DNA of 64,000 nt from NCBI RefSeq assembly GCF_003073135.1, contig NZ_PGDQ01000006.1, forward strand, positions 62,001 through 126,000. Direction: 5' to 3'. A program made the translations under genes and the position numbers. Positions 33,588 to 42,112 of this stretch are shown here, one piece after another. Within the stretch, counting starts at the first letter, position 1, and the number at the start of each line of letters is the position of its first letter. The stretch comes from Euzebya rosea (GTDB taxonomy: Bacteria > Actinomycetota > Nitriliruptoria > Euzebyales > Euzebyaceae). The notes beneath the pieces were generated by a model. That model worked only from the letters and a program-made list of their open reading frames with translations, did no database searches and was not told the origin of the DNA.

Positions 33588-34307
33588 GTGACCGACGTCG
33601 AGATCACGTCCCCGAGCACGACCGTCGGCAACGTCGTCGTTCGGGCCACCGGCCTGCGGAAGGCGTTCGGGGAGGGGGACGGCCGCATCGTGGCGCTCGA
33701 CGGGGCCGACGTGGAGGTCCGCCTCGGTGAGCTGCTGGTCGTCCGCGGTCCCTCGGGCTGCGGCAAGTCGACGCTGCTGCAGTGCCTGTCGGGCATCCTG
33801 CTGCCCGACGACGGCACGGTCAGCTGGGTCGACGTCGAGGGCGAGGTTGCCCTGGCCGACCTGGACGACGACGGCCGCACGGAACTGCGGGCACAGCGGA
33901 TGGGGTTCGTGTTCCAGACCCTCAACCTGCTGCCGGCGCTGACGGTCCGCGAGAACGTCGAGCTGCCGCTGGTGCTGGGCGCCCTGCCAGCGGGTGAGAT
34001 CCGCCAGCGCGCCAGCGATGCGCTGGTGTCGGTCGGCATGGGTGACCGGGGGGAGGCGTTCCCCGCCCAGCTGAGCGGTGGCCAGCAGCAGCGGGTGGCC
34101 CTGGCCCGCGCCCTGGTCAGCGAACCTGACGTCATCTGGGCCGACGAGCCGACGGGTTCGCTGGACAGCGTCGCGCAGGCGGAGATGCTCCAGCTGATGC
34201 GGGCTGCGGTGACCCCCGGCCGCACCGTCGTCGTCGTCAGCCACGCCGAGGTCGTCGCCGCGGCCGCCGACCGTGTGATCACGATGGTCGACGGCCGCGT
34301 CGCCTGA
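33588..34307 (+). CDS. ABC transporter ATPase (MacB/LolD type)
   Basis: A 239-residue ATPase with Walker A GPSGCGKST (about residue 50), Q-loop in GFVFQTLNLLPALT, signature LSGGQQQRVALARAL, Walker B VIWADEPTGSLD and the H-loop VVVSHAE. It is of the family that pairs with FtsX/MacB permeases for export or mechanotransmission. Start GTG 33588 has AAGAGGAG about 8 nt upstream. No permease is adjacent; the nearest unpaired FtsX-type permease is at 24318, so the two are probably partners although 6 kb apart. Confidence 0.88.
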   Translation: MTDVEITSPSTTVGNVVVRATGLRKAFGEGDGRIVALDGADVEVRLGELLVVRGPSGCGKSTLLQCLSGILLPDDGTVSWVDVEGEVALADLDDDGRTELRAQRMGFVFQTLNLLPALTVRENVELPLVLGALPAGEIRQRASDALVSVGMGDRGEAFPAQLSGGQQQRVALARALVSEPDVIWADEPTGSLDSVAQAEMLQLMRAAVTPGRTVVVVSHAEVVAAAADRVITMVDGRVA

Positions 34308-34354
34308 CGTCACCCTGACGATCAGCAGCCCCGGCAGGGACCCGTCACGCGGTT

Positions 34355-34369
34355 GCCACGCGGCGTGGC
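34355..34369. terminator. Short terminator stem between convergent genes
   Basis: GCCACG pairs with CGTGGC around CGG, 47 nt after the ATPase stop and touching the end of the minus-strand sialidase-fold gene. Short, so a weak call. Confidence 0.3.
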
Positions 34370-35856
34370 TACTGCTCCTCCCACACCGTGCGGCCCGCGA
34401 AGCCGGTTGACTGGACGAACCCCTCGTCGTCCGGCTCCGCGGACGTCAGCTTGACCAGCGCGGTCCACGGCGTCCCGTCCGGGGCGAAGGTCACGCCCAA
34501 GTAGTCGTTGCGGGGCAACGAGCCGCCGTTGGTCGGAACGTACAGCGGATCGGCCGGGTCGTTGAGCATGGAGGAGTAGAGGAGCGGGTCGTCGGTGTCT
34601 GCGTCGAAGGACTCGGTGATGTACCCGTTGAGCGTGGTGGGCGAGCCGCCGTCCTCCCACCCGTAGTAGGCGATGGCGACCCGGCCGGAGGCATGGGCGG
34701 CGATCTGGGGAGAGGGGGCGGCGACGGTCACACCGGGGGCGCCGACGTCGAGGGGCCCGGCCCACGTGTCACCGCCGTCGGCTGAGGTCGACAGGTACGG
34801 GCGACCGTCCGCGCCGGTCCACAGGACGTAGACGGTGCCGGCACGGTCGACGGCCAGGCTCACCCCGCCGAACAGTCCCGACGTGCTGCCCACTCCACCG
34901 TCGGGCACCTCGACGTACCGCCAGGTCCCCATCTGGTCGTCGCTGATGGCCACGCGGACGTTGCCGTCGGGGTTGTTGGGGATCAGGGCCGAGCAGCCGA
35001 GCGGTTGGTAGACCCTGCCCTCGAACATCGCCCCGTCCTGGGCGACGGCCATCGGTTCCTGGAAGTGCAGGCAACCGGGAGCATCGGGATGCGGTGTGAC
35101 GGGTGAGCCCGTGGCAGCCCAGGACATCCCGCTGTCGAGGGACTTGTAGCAGATGCGCGTGGGGCCGACGACGAACGTGGGGGCGGGGCCGTTGGTGCAG
35201 GTGTAGTAGACGTGGCCATCTCCGCCCGGTGCAGCCGTGCCGGCTGGGGCGGGGCCGCTGGCGATCTTCTCGTAGTCCCCTCCGGGGCAGGCGAACTGGG
35301 TGACGGCCTGCCAGGTGTCGCCGTTGTCGCCCGTGGTGTTCATCGACGAGCAGGTGGCGTATCCATAGGTCTTGGACCACATCAGCCTGTCGGTCACCGG
35401 ATCGACGTACAGGAACGCGTCGGCGACGGTGTTGTTCTTGGCCGACTGGCTGTTGTCGCACTGCAGGGGGCTGAGGCCCATCGTGTGACCGGGGCAGCCC
35501 GGGTAGGCCTGTGGTCCGGGGACGGCGTAGCGCTCCCATGTCCCCCCTTGGTCATCGGAGCGGACCAGCGCCCACTCCCAGTCGGCGGCGGAGAACCACA
35601 CGGTGCCCTCCTGTGTGACCGCGATCGTGGTCTCGCCGGTGTAGTGGCCGGTCTCGGTGGCGCAGGGCACGCGGTCACGATCGGCTGCGGCCGGCACCCC
35701 CCCGGCGCGGTGCACGCTCGCAGGCCGGCTGTCGTCGCAGCCGGGCCCCAGGGTGTTCCCGTCCGCTGGGGCGACGCCCAGCAGTCCGGCCACCAGCACG
35801 GCCACGAGGGCCGCCCCCAGCAGCAGCGGTCCGGAAGTCCATTTCACAGTCGACAC
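34369..35856 (-). CDS. Secreted sialidase-fold (Asp-box) protein
   Basis: A 495-residue exported protein: signal about 1-32 (GPLLLGAALVAVLVAGLLG), then a six-bladed propeller recognisable by Asp-boxes of the form S/TxDxGxTW: SDDQGGTW, TGDNGDTW, SLDSGMSW, SDDQMGTW and SADGGDTW. Many cysteines (such as YTCTNGP and RICYKS) suggest disulphide bonding. The Arg triad of real sialidases is not obvious, so it may be a binding protein or another glycoside-active propeller. The start is GTG 35856 with AGGAG 6 nt upstream. It ends the plus/minus sugar region just before the ebo-like operon. Confidence 0.72.
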   Translation of the reverse strand: MSTVKWTSGPLLLGAALVAVLVAGLLGVAPADGNTLGPGCDDSRPASVHRAGGVPAAADRDRVPCATETGHYTGETTIAVTQEGTVWFSAADWEWALVRSDDQGGTWERYAVPGPQAYPGCPGHTMGLSPLQCDNSQSAKNNTVADAFLYVDPVTDRLMWSKTYGYATCSSMNTTGDNGDTWQAVTQFACPGGDYEKIASGPAPAGTAAPGGDGHVYYTCTNGPAPTFVVGPTRICYKSLDSGMSWAATGSPVTPHPDAPGCLHFQEPMAVAQDGAMFEGRVYQPLGCSALIPNNPDGNVRVAISDDQMGTWRYVEVPDGGVGSTSGLFGGVSLAVDRAGTVYVLWTGADGRPYLSTSADGGDTWAGPLDVGAPGVTVAAPSPQIAAHASGRVAIAYYGWEDGGSPTTLNGYITESFDADTDDPLLYSSMLNDPADPLYVPTNGGSLPRNDYLGVTFAPDGTPWTALVKLTSAEPDDEGFVQSTGFAGRTVWEEQ

Positions 35857-35944
35857 GGTCGGCTCCTGTCGTCATGGGACACCGCCCTCGGGGTCCCGTG
35901 TCGACGCGTTTCGACGGCCGGTGCGTCGCCTCCTGCGGACGTTT

Positions 35945-35957
35945 CGTCTTTTTGTTG
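35945..35957 (-). promoter_or_regulatory. CAACA-type motif (CAACAAAAAGACG)
   Basis: In the 163-nt gap upstream of the minus-strand sialidase-fold gene. On the minus strand it reads CAACAAAAAGACGAAAC and resembles CGACAAGACGAAAC in front of the ebo-like operon. Confidence 0.4.
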
Positions 35958-36019
35958 GATCGACCTGCAAATGGACCGCCGGCCGGGCACATCGGCGTCT
36001 GCCCGGGCGGTCGCGTTGG

Positions 36020-37423
36020 TCAGGCCGGCAACCCGCCGGCCCGCAGGATCAGCTGCTTGACGTCGGTGAGGCGCCACTCGTCCCGGGCGAGGGAGGGGTC
36101 GGTGCAGATCAGCACGGGACCGTGCCGTGGGTCGTCGGGCAAGCGACCGTGCGTGCCCGACACGGGTGACGGGTCAAGCGGGACGACCTGCATCCTGTAG
36201 CGCAGGCCGGCCTTCTTGCGAGCCAGCGCCACGCCGGCCTTGACCTTGGCAGCCCGGTCCTCGGGGTCGAAGAACAGCTCGGCGGGGTCGTAGCCGGGCT
36301 TGCGGTGGATCTCCACCATCTTCGCGAAGTCCGGCGCCCGGTCGTCGTCGGTCCAGTAGTAGTAGGTGAACCACGCGTCGGCCTCGGCGATGACGACCAG
36401 GTCTCCGGCACGGTCGTGGTCCAGGCCCATCTCGCGCTTGCCGTCGGCATCCAGGACCCGCTCGACGCCGTCCAGGCCCTCGAGCAAGGTGCGGACCGCG
36501 TCGACGTCGGCGGGGTCGTCGAGGTAGACGTGGGCGATCTGGTGGTCGGCCACGGCGAAGGCACGGGAGACCCACGGGTCGAGGTACTCCATGCCGTCCT
36601 GCGTGTAGACCTCCAGCAGCCCCTCCTCCCGGAGTGCGCGGTTGATGTCGACGGGACGGCTGGCCGGGGTGATGCCGTACTCGCTGACGACGAGCACCGT
36701 CGCGCCGCGCGCCATCGCCCCCTCCGCCAGGTCGCCGGCCACCTCGTCGATGGCCAGCGCCGCCGCGGTCGCCTGGGGGCTGTCGGGTCCGAAGCGTTGC
36801 AGGTCGTAGTCAAGGTGCGGCAGGTACACCAGCGTCAGGTCGGGCTGCTTGGTGTCGAACACGTGGGCCGCGGCCCTGGCGATCCAGCGTGAGGACGTGA
36901 TCGCGGCGGTCGGTCCCCAGTAGGTGAACAGCGGGAAGGTCCCCAGCTTGTCGGTCAGCTCGTCGCGGAGGGCCGGTGGCCTGGTGTAGCAGTCCGCCTC
37001 CTTCTTCCCGTCGGCGTAGTAGATCGGGCGAGGGGTGACGGTCCAGTCCGTCGCCGCACCCATCGCGTACCACCAGCAGACGTTGGCGACGGTGTAGTCG
37101 GGGTCGACGGCACGGGCGGCGTCCCACACCTTCTCGCCCTGGACGAGCTTGTTGTGCTGCCGCCAGAGGAACACCTCGCCGAGGTCGCGGAAGTACCAGC
37201 CGTTGCCGACGATGCCGTGGTCGGTGGGCTCCAGCCCGGTCAGCATGGACGCCTGGGCGGTGCAGGTCACGGCCGGCAGGACGGCATCCATCGGGGCGGT
37301 GAACCCGGTGGAGGCGAGGGCACGCAGCCGCGGCATCTCCTCCAACAACGCCGGGGTCAGCCCCACGACGTTGATCACGACGACGGGACGACGGGCGGGG
37401 TCTTCGGTGGTGTGGGCGGTCAC
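36020..37423 (-). CDS. eboF: Alkaline-phosphatase-superfamily protein, EboF-like
   Basis: A 467-residue protein of the nucleotide pyrophosphatase/phosphodiesterase group. The catalytic Thr region is VLPAVTCTAQASMLTG (about residue 50), followed by GIVGNGWYFR, YLPHLDYDLQRFGPD and VSEYGITPA with metal-binding Asp/His/Glu positions. The usual first Asp ligand is replaced in VVINVVGL. It is the terminal gene of the ebo-like operon, where EboF proteins of this type occur. The start GTG 37423 follows AAGGA; the frame is open upstream but lacks family features. Substrate unknown; hydrolysis of a phosphorylated precursor is inferred. Confidence 0.8.
   Translation of the reverse strand: MTAHTTEDPARRPVVVINVVGLTPALLEEMPRLRALASTGFTAPMDAVLPAVTCTAQASMLTGLEPTDHGIVGNGWYFRDLGEVFLWRQHNKLVQGEKVWDAARAVDPDYTVANVCWWYAMGAATDWTVTPRPIYYADGKKEADCYTRPPALRDELTDKLGTFPLFTYWGPTAAITSSRWIARAAAHVFDTKQPDLTLVYLPHLDYDLQRFGPDSPQATAAALAIDEVAGDLAEGAMARGATVLVVSEYGITPASRPVDINRALREEGLLEVYTQDGMEYLDPWVSRAFAVADHQIAHVYLDDPADVDAVRTLLEGLDGVERVLDADGKREMGLDHDRAGDLVVIAEADAWFTYYYWTDDDRAPDFAKMVEIHRKPGYDPAELFFDPEDRAAKVKAGVALARKKAGLRYRMQVVPLDPSPVSGTHGRLPDDPRHGPVLICTDPSLARDEWRLTDVKQLILRAGGLPA
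36023..36041. terminator. Stem-loop at the end of the ebo-like operon
   Basis: GGCCGGC pairs with GCCGGCC around AACCC, starting right at the stop of the last gene. It could end the operon, but it lies inside the coding end. Confidence 0.3.
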
Positions 37424-37500
37424 TGGCAGCGTCCTTGTCGGGGTGTTGCGACGGGCGGACCGTTGTCCGACACGCGTCGGGTGAGGGGTGGGCTGGCGGG

Positions 37501-38670
37501 TCAGGGCAGCTCGGTCAGGCCAAGGGTGGTCAGGTGGTCGGCGGCCCACGCGAGCTCGGCGGCGATACCGGTGACGAGCCCGTCGACCGGGTCGTCGGCG
37601 TCGGCGGGACGTCGGCCCTCGGGCAGCACGCCCCAGGTGTAGGTCTCGAGCTCCAGGTGGGTGGTGACGGCGGTGGGGCCGCCGACCAGCGCGGCCAGGG
37701 AGGCCTCCAGCTCGGGGCGGGTCGTCCCCTCGTCGCTGTGGTGGAGGGGCAGGTGCACGTGGACCCGCCACTCCTGCTCGCCCGGCAGCCCACCGGCAAG
37801 CGCCTCGGGCAGGTCGTCCACCCCGTGCACGTCCGCGCCGGACCGTTCGCGGGTCTGGTGCAGGAACGGTGAGTCGGCGTGGCCGGCCAGCGCCGCGCGG
37901 ACCGCGGGGTCCGACGGGTCGACGGCGCGCAGGCCGGCCGACACCTGCGCCTTGTGGATCGGCACGCCGGCGGCGTCCAGCCCGGCGACAGCGGTCGGGC
38001 CGTCCTCGAACTGCACGGCCAGATGGCACAGGTCGACGCATGCCCCCAGGTGTGGGCCGGCGACGTCGCGGAGCACCTCGGCCAGCTGGGTCGTGGTCTC
38101 GACGCGACATCCGGGTTCGGGTTCGACGGCGAGGGCGATCCGACGGCCGGTGTCGTCCGCCAGCGCTGCCAGGTCCTCGGCGAGGCTCGCCAGGTTGTCC
38201 ACTGCGGCGGCGGTCCGATCGGCGTCGAAGCCGTCGCGCCAGCCGAGCGGCAGGGTCGAGATCGTCCCCACCGTCACGTCGTCGGGCAGCAGGCGGGTCA
38301 GCAGCCGGGCCAGCCGCAGCGTGTGCTCGCGCCGCGCCGGCTCGGTCCAGTCGGGCCGGTACACCCGACGCTTCACGACCTCGTCGTGGAAGCCGGCGTA
38401 GGGAAAGCCGTTGAGGGTGACGACCTCGCACCCTGTCGCCACGAGGTGCGACCGGAGGGCCTCCAGCCGGGCGGGATCGCGGTCCAGCGCCAGCGCGGCG
38501 TCGTCGGCGAGCCACAGGCCGATGCCGAGCCGGTCGCGCCCCAGCCGCTCACGGATGGGCTGCGCGTAGGTCGTCAGCTGCGCCAGGACCCCGTCGACGT
38601 CCTCGGCGGGATGCACGTTGGAGCAGTAGGCGAGGTGGACGGTCGAGCCGTCCGGATGGCGGAACCGCAC
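37501..38670 (-). CDS. eboE: EboE-like metabolite traffic protein (TIM barrel)
   Basis: This 389-residue protein begins with the EboE pattern LAYCSNVHPAEDVDGVL and has a TIM-barrel xylose-isomerase-like core: GIGLWLADDAALAL, VVTLNGFPYAGFHDEVVK, LAVEPEPGCRVETTTQL, GACVDLCHLAVQFED and HVHLPLHH. EboE is part of the ebo clusters that support export or assembly of secondary metabolites such as scytonemin. Its exact chemistry is not established. Start GTG 38670, 3 nt after the stop of the TatD-like gene, so tightly coupled. Confidence 0.83.
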   Translation of the reverse strand: MRFRHPDGSTVHLAYCSNVHPAEDVDGVLAQLTTYAQPIRERLGRDRLGIGLWLADDAALALDRDPARLEALRSHLVATGCEVVTLNGFPYAGFHDEVVKRRVYRPDWTEPARREHTLRLARLLTRLLPDDVTVGTISTLPLGWRDGFDADRTAAAVDNLASLAEDLAALADDTGRRIALAVEPEPGCRVETTTQLAEVLRDVAGPHLGACVDLCHLAVQFEDGPTAVAGLDAAGVPIHKAQVSAGLRAVDPSDPAVRAALAGHADSPFLHQTRERSGADVHGVDDLPEALAGGLPGEQEWRVHVHLPLHHSDEGTTRPELEASLAALVGGPTAVTTHLELETYTWGVLPEGRRPADADDPVDGLVTGIAAELAWAADHLTTLGLTELP

Positions 38671-38673
38671 GGG

Positions 38674-39531
38674 TCAGCTGCCCCCACGCTTGATGGAGGA
38701 GCCCTCGAACAGCGCATCGGGGTCGGCCGGTCCGCCGCCCAGCTCCAGCCGGCCGGACTGGCCGTACACCGCAACGGGGTTGTCCCACACGACGGTGTCG
38801 ACGTCGGCCTGCGCGAACCCGGCCGCCAGCATCGCGTCGGCGGTCTTCCGCACCTTCAGCGGGTCCGAACGGCCCCAGTCGGCGGCGGAGTTGACCAGCA
38901 TCCGCTCGGTGCCGTACTGCTGGAGGATGCTGACCATCCGGTGCTCGTCGACCTTGGTGTCGGGGTAGATGGAGAACGCCATCCACACACCCGTGTCGGC
39001 CAGCACCTCCACGGTCAGCTCGTTGTTGTGGTCGATGATCGTCATCTCGGGCGGGAAGCCCTGCTCGCGCAGCAGGTCGAGCGATCGCGTGGTGCCCGCC
39101 AGCTTGTCGCGGTGTGGCGTGTGGACCATCAGCGGCAGCTCGTGCTCGAGGGCCAGGGCGATCTGGGCGGCGAAGACCTCGTCCTCGGCGGGGGTCATCG
39201 AGTCGTAGCCGACCTCTCCCACGGCGACGACGCGGTCCTTGGCGAGGTAGCGGGGAAGCACCTCGAGCACGTCCTTGGCCAGGCCCGTGTCGTTGGCCTC
39301 CTTGGGGTTGAGCGCGATGGTGCAGTGGTGGGCGATGCCGAACTGGGCGGCGCGGAAGGGCTCCCAGCCGACCAGGGAGGCGAAGTAGTCCACGAAGCTC
39401 CCGACGTTGGTGCGGGGCTGTCCCAGCCAGAACGCCGGCTCGACCAGCGCGGTGACGCCGGCGTCGGCCATCGCCTCGTAGTCGTCGGTGGTCCGGGACG
39501 ACATGTGGATGTGGGGGTCGAAGATGCGCAT
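38674..39531 (-). CDS. eboB: TatD-family metal hydrolase, EboB-like
   Basis: A 285-residue metal-dependent hydrolase. The metal-binding FDPHIHM motif is at residues 4-10, then VVAVGEVGYDSM with a Glu ligand, LPLMVHTPHRDK, IIDHNNE and MLVNSAADWG with late ligands. These fit the amidohydrolase TIM barrel of TatD. Genes of this type sit between eboA and eboC in known ebo clusters. ATG 39531 is chosen because MRIFDPHIHMSS is the family N-terminus. It follows eboA by 63 nt and abuts eboE. Substrate unknown. Confidence 0.83.
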   Translation of the reverse strand: MRIFDPHIHMSSRTTDDYEAMADAGVTALVEPAFWLGQPRTNVGSFVDYFASLVGWEPFRAAQFGIAHHCTIALNPKEANDTGLAKDVLEVLPRYLAKDRVVAVGEVGYDSMTPAEDEVFAAQIALALEHELPLMVHTPHRDKLAGTTRSLDLLREQGFPPEMTIIDHNNELTVEVLADTGVWMAFSIYPDTKVDEHRMVSILQQYGTERMLVNSAADWGRSDPLKVRKTADAMLAAGFAQADVDTVVWDNPVAVYGQSGRLELGGGPADPDALFEGSSIKRGGS

Positions 39532-39594
39532 CGGTCGCGTCCGTTCGTCAGCTGTGGCGGGTACTGGAGGAGGGGGTGTCACCCGTTCGGCGGG

Positions 39595-40353
39595 TCATCC
39601 CCGCAGGGCGAGGGCACGGCGGGCCGCGTCGGCGCGGCGTGCCTCGTCGTGGTCGAGCTCGGCCGCGATGGCGGCCAGGCGGTCGCCCGGCGGGTGGGCG
39701 TCGATGACGGGCCACACCTGGGCGGGCACGTCGCGGCCGGCGGCGATCCGTTCGTGGACGAAGTCCGCCATCATGCGCGACAGCTCGGGGGTGACGCGGT
39801 CGGGCAGGCCGGGGATGCGGTCGATGTCGACGCCGACGAACACACACTTCAGCACGGCCTGTGCCAGCGCCTCGTCGTCCAGCAGGGCCACGCCAGCGGT
39901 GCCGAGGGCGGCAGCGACGAGACGGGTGTCGTTGGTCCGCATGGCGTCGTCGACCAGGTCACGCGCGACCGACCGCGTGGCGTCGTCCAGCCCGCCGGGA
40001 TCGGCGACGAGCAGGTCGAGGGCACGCAGCGCACCGCGCTTCTCGCGGGTGTCGCCGTGGCGGTACAGGTCGGGCAGCTCGGCGGGACGGTCGGCGGTCG
40101 GCAGGGCCCGGACCAGCACCGAGCGGGCGGCGTCGTCGACGGTCGGCTCGAACGGGTCGTCGGGGTCCGCCGTCGGATCGAGCGGGCCACGGCCGACCCT
40201 GCGGGAGACGGCAGGGAAGCGGGCGCGGATGCTCGACGGCGTGTCGGCGACGGCCACGCGGGCGTCGGCCAGCCACCCCACGGCGTCGGCGTCGAGCACC
40301 GCGGACAGCTGCGCGTCGAGGTCGTCGGTCCAGCGGTGGTCGTCGGTGGTCAC
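39595..40353 (-). CDS. eboA: EboA-like protein
   Basis: A 252-residue alpha-helical, soluble protein without catalytic motifs. It has the repeat-like layout of EboA: SIRARFPAVSRRVGRGPLD, LVRALPTADRPAELPDLYRHGDTREK, ALDLLVADPGGLDDA, DAMRTNDTRLVAAALG and a MMADFVHERIAAGRDVPAQV end. EboA is defined only by its cluster and has no known biochemical role. The GTG start overlaps the stop of the upstream isomerase gene as GTGA, so translation is coupled. The call rests on both sequence pattern and the surrounding TatD, UbiA, EboE and EboF genes. Confidence 0.78.
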   Translation of the reverse strand: MTTDDHRWTDDLDAQLSAVLDADAVGWLADARVAVADTPSSIRARFPAVSRRVGRGPLDPTADPDDPFEPTVDDAARSVLVRALPTADRPAELPDLYRHGDTREKRGALRALDLLVADPGGLDDATRSVARDLVDDAMRTNDTRLVAAALGTAGVALLDDEALAQAVLKCVFVGVDIDRIPGLPDRVTPELSRMMADFVHERIAAGRDVPAQVWPVIDAHPPGDRLAAIAAELDHDEARRADAARRALALRG

Positions 40354-41225
40354 GCGGAAACCCTCCCGGGGGTCTGGTCGGTCGTCGATGGGGCGGACGG
40401 CGTGGCTGCCCGCAGGAAGCGGATCGCCTCGGGGACCATCGTGTGGGCGGTGTGCCCGTGCCGGGTCAGCTCCACCGAGACGAGGCCGTCGTAGCCGATG
40501 TCCTGCAGCGCGGCCATGGCCGGCGGGAAGTCGATCTCGCCGTCACCGAAGGGCAGGTGCTCGTGCACGCCACGCACCATGTCCTCGACCTGCACGTGGA
40601 CCAGGTGGTCGGCGACCCGGTGGATGCAGTCGGCGATCGGGGCGTCCTCCAGGCACTGGCAGTGGCCGATGTCCAGCGTCATCGCCAGCGCGGGGTGATC
40701 CAGCTGGTCGGCCAGCCGTTCCCATGCCGCGATGGTGTCGACGACCATGCCGGGCTCGGGCTCGAGCCCGACAACGATGCCTGCGTCGTCCGCAGCGTCG
40801 AGGACGGGCACGAGGCCAGCGGCCAGGCGGTCCCAGGCGGCGTCGGCGTCATCGACCCGGTCCACTCCCGACCACAGGTGCAGCACGGGGGACCCCAGCC
40901 GCACGCTGATGTCCACGGCTCGGCGGTAGAAGTCGATCCGCCGGGCGGCCCCCTCGGGGGACACCAGCGTGGGTTCGTGCTTGTTGCGCGGGTCCAGCAC
41001 GAAGCGGCCGCCCGTCTCGACGACGACCGACAGGCCGTGGTCGGCCAGCAGCCGGCGGGTCTCGTCGATCCGCCGGTCGAGGCCGGGACCGAACGGGTCG
41101 AGGTGCTGGTGGTCGAGCGTCAGCGCGATGCCGTCGTAGCCCTCGTCGGCCAGGAACGTGCAGGCGTCGGCCAGCCGGTGGTCGCCCAGCCCGTTGCTGC
41201 CGTAGGCGAAGGACAGGCCGGTCAC
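40350..41225 (-). CDS. Sugar phosphate isomerase/epimerase (TIM barrel)
   Basis: This 291-residue AP-endonuclease-2-like TIM barrel has metal-ligand strands GLEPEPGMVV, MTLDIGHCQCLED, HVQVEDMVRG and GLVSVELTRHGH, with GYDGIALTLDHQHLDP at the N-terminal side. It belongs to the xylose isomerase/inosose family. Beside an inositol-phosphate-synthase-like gene, action on a cyclitol or keto-cyclitol is plausible. This is not one of the six classical ebo genes. The GTG start overlaps the UbiA-like stop (GTGA), the second of three consecutive overlaps in the operon. Confidence 0.83.
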   Translation of the reverse strand: MTGLSFAYGSNGLGDHRLADACTFLADEGYDGIALTLDHQHLDPFGPGLDRRIDETRRLLADHGLSVVVETGGRFVLDPRNKHEPTLVSPEGAARRIDFYRRAVDISVRLGSPVLHLWSGVDRVDDADAAWDRLAAGLVPVLDAADDAGIVVGLEPEPGMVVDTIAAWERLADQLDHPALAMTLDIGHCQCLEDAPIADCIHRVADHLVHVQVEDMVRGVHEHLPFGDGEIDFPPAMAALQDIGYDGLVSVELTRHGHTAHTMVPEAIRFLRAATPSAPSTTDQTPGRVSA

Positions 41226-42112
41226 GTCACCGCTCGCATACGGCGCAGGTGTCGGCCGATCGGCACGGCGCTGGCGGTGATCGCGGCGCGCAGCCACGAC
41301 CCGGTCGAGGCGAGCAGCCCCGACTGCAGCGGGATGACCCCCATCACGCCGGTCCCGACGGACTGGCGGACCGCGCCGGCGTCACCGTCGGCCTCGACCG
41401 CCGCCTTGTAGCCGCCCCCGACGATGGCCAGGTAGCTGGTGGCCGCCCCGGCGGTCGCGAGGCGGCGCAGGCGGGCGGCCCCCCGCCCCTCCTCCTCGCG
41501 AGCGGGAAGTCCCAGGGCGATCAGCCCGAGCGCCGTGGCGGCGGTCCGACGCAGGGCAGCGAGGGGCACGTCGACCGGCGCGCCGTGCACCTCGTGCTGG
41601 CTGACGGTCGTGACGGTGAGGGTGTGTGCGCCGACCAGCGCGGCCGCGGGCAGGGCTGCGGTCACGTTGCCACCCGCCGCGCCGAGCAGCACGTCCAGCG
41701 CCCGGCACAGCGCCATCGTGGCGGGGCCGGCCGGCGTGTCCTTCGCCAGCACGTCGTAGGCCCAGACCGACGCCGCCAGCGGGACGGCGATCCGCAGGCC
41801 CGCCCGGCCACCGATCGCCCCGGCCACGCCGACCCCGCCGGCGACCATGCCGGCCCCCACGGCCAGCGCTGCGGCGGGGGTGATCCGGCCCGAGGGGATC
41901 GGTCGTTCGGGTCGTTCCTCGGCGTCGAGCTCGCGGTCCGCCCAGTCGTTGAGCGCCATCCCGCCCAGGTAGACGAGGGCGGAGGCGGCCGGCATCGCCC
42001 AGCCGCGTCGGTTCCCCGCTGCGGCAGCGCCGTTCCAGGCGTCGCCGGGGATCGACAGGACGGCGGGCAGCCGGACGAGCTCGGCCAGGGTGTCGGCGGT
42101 CGGCAGGCTCAC
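41222..42112 (-). CDS. eboC: UbiA-like prenyltransferase, EboC-like
   Basis: A 296-residue membrane protein of about eight hydrophobic helices. The prenyl-diphosphate Asp motif NDWADRELDAEERP (about residue 57) is followed by RPIPSGRIT, as in UbiA-family enzymes. A second Asp-rich motif is less clear, as in EboC proteins. Expected role is attachment of a lipid or prenyl group to a cyclitol-like or aromatic acceptor, or making a lipid carrier; this is inference. Start GTG 42112 overlaps the stop of the inositol-phosphate-synthase-like gene by GTGA. Confidence 0.83.
   Translation of the reverse strand: MSLPTADTLAELVRLPAVLSIPGDAWNGAAAAGNRRGWAMPAASALVYLGGMALNDWADRELDAEERPERPIPSGRITPAAALAVGAGMVAGGVGVAGAIGGRAGLRIAVPLAASVWAYDVLAKDTPAGPATMALCRALDVLLGAAGGNVTAALPAAALVGAHTLTVTTVSQHEVHGAPVDVPLAALRRTAATALGLIALGLPAREEEGRGAARLRRLATAGAATSYLAIVGGGYKAAVEADGDAGAVRQSVGTGVMGVIPLQSGLLASTGSWLRAAITASAVPIGRHLRRMRAVT

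Noticed and set aside
34369-35856. True sialidase
   Set aside because: Asp-boxes are clear but the catalytic Arg triad and the Tyr/Glu pair could not be recognised, so only the fold is claimed.
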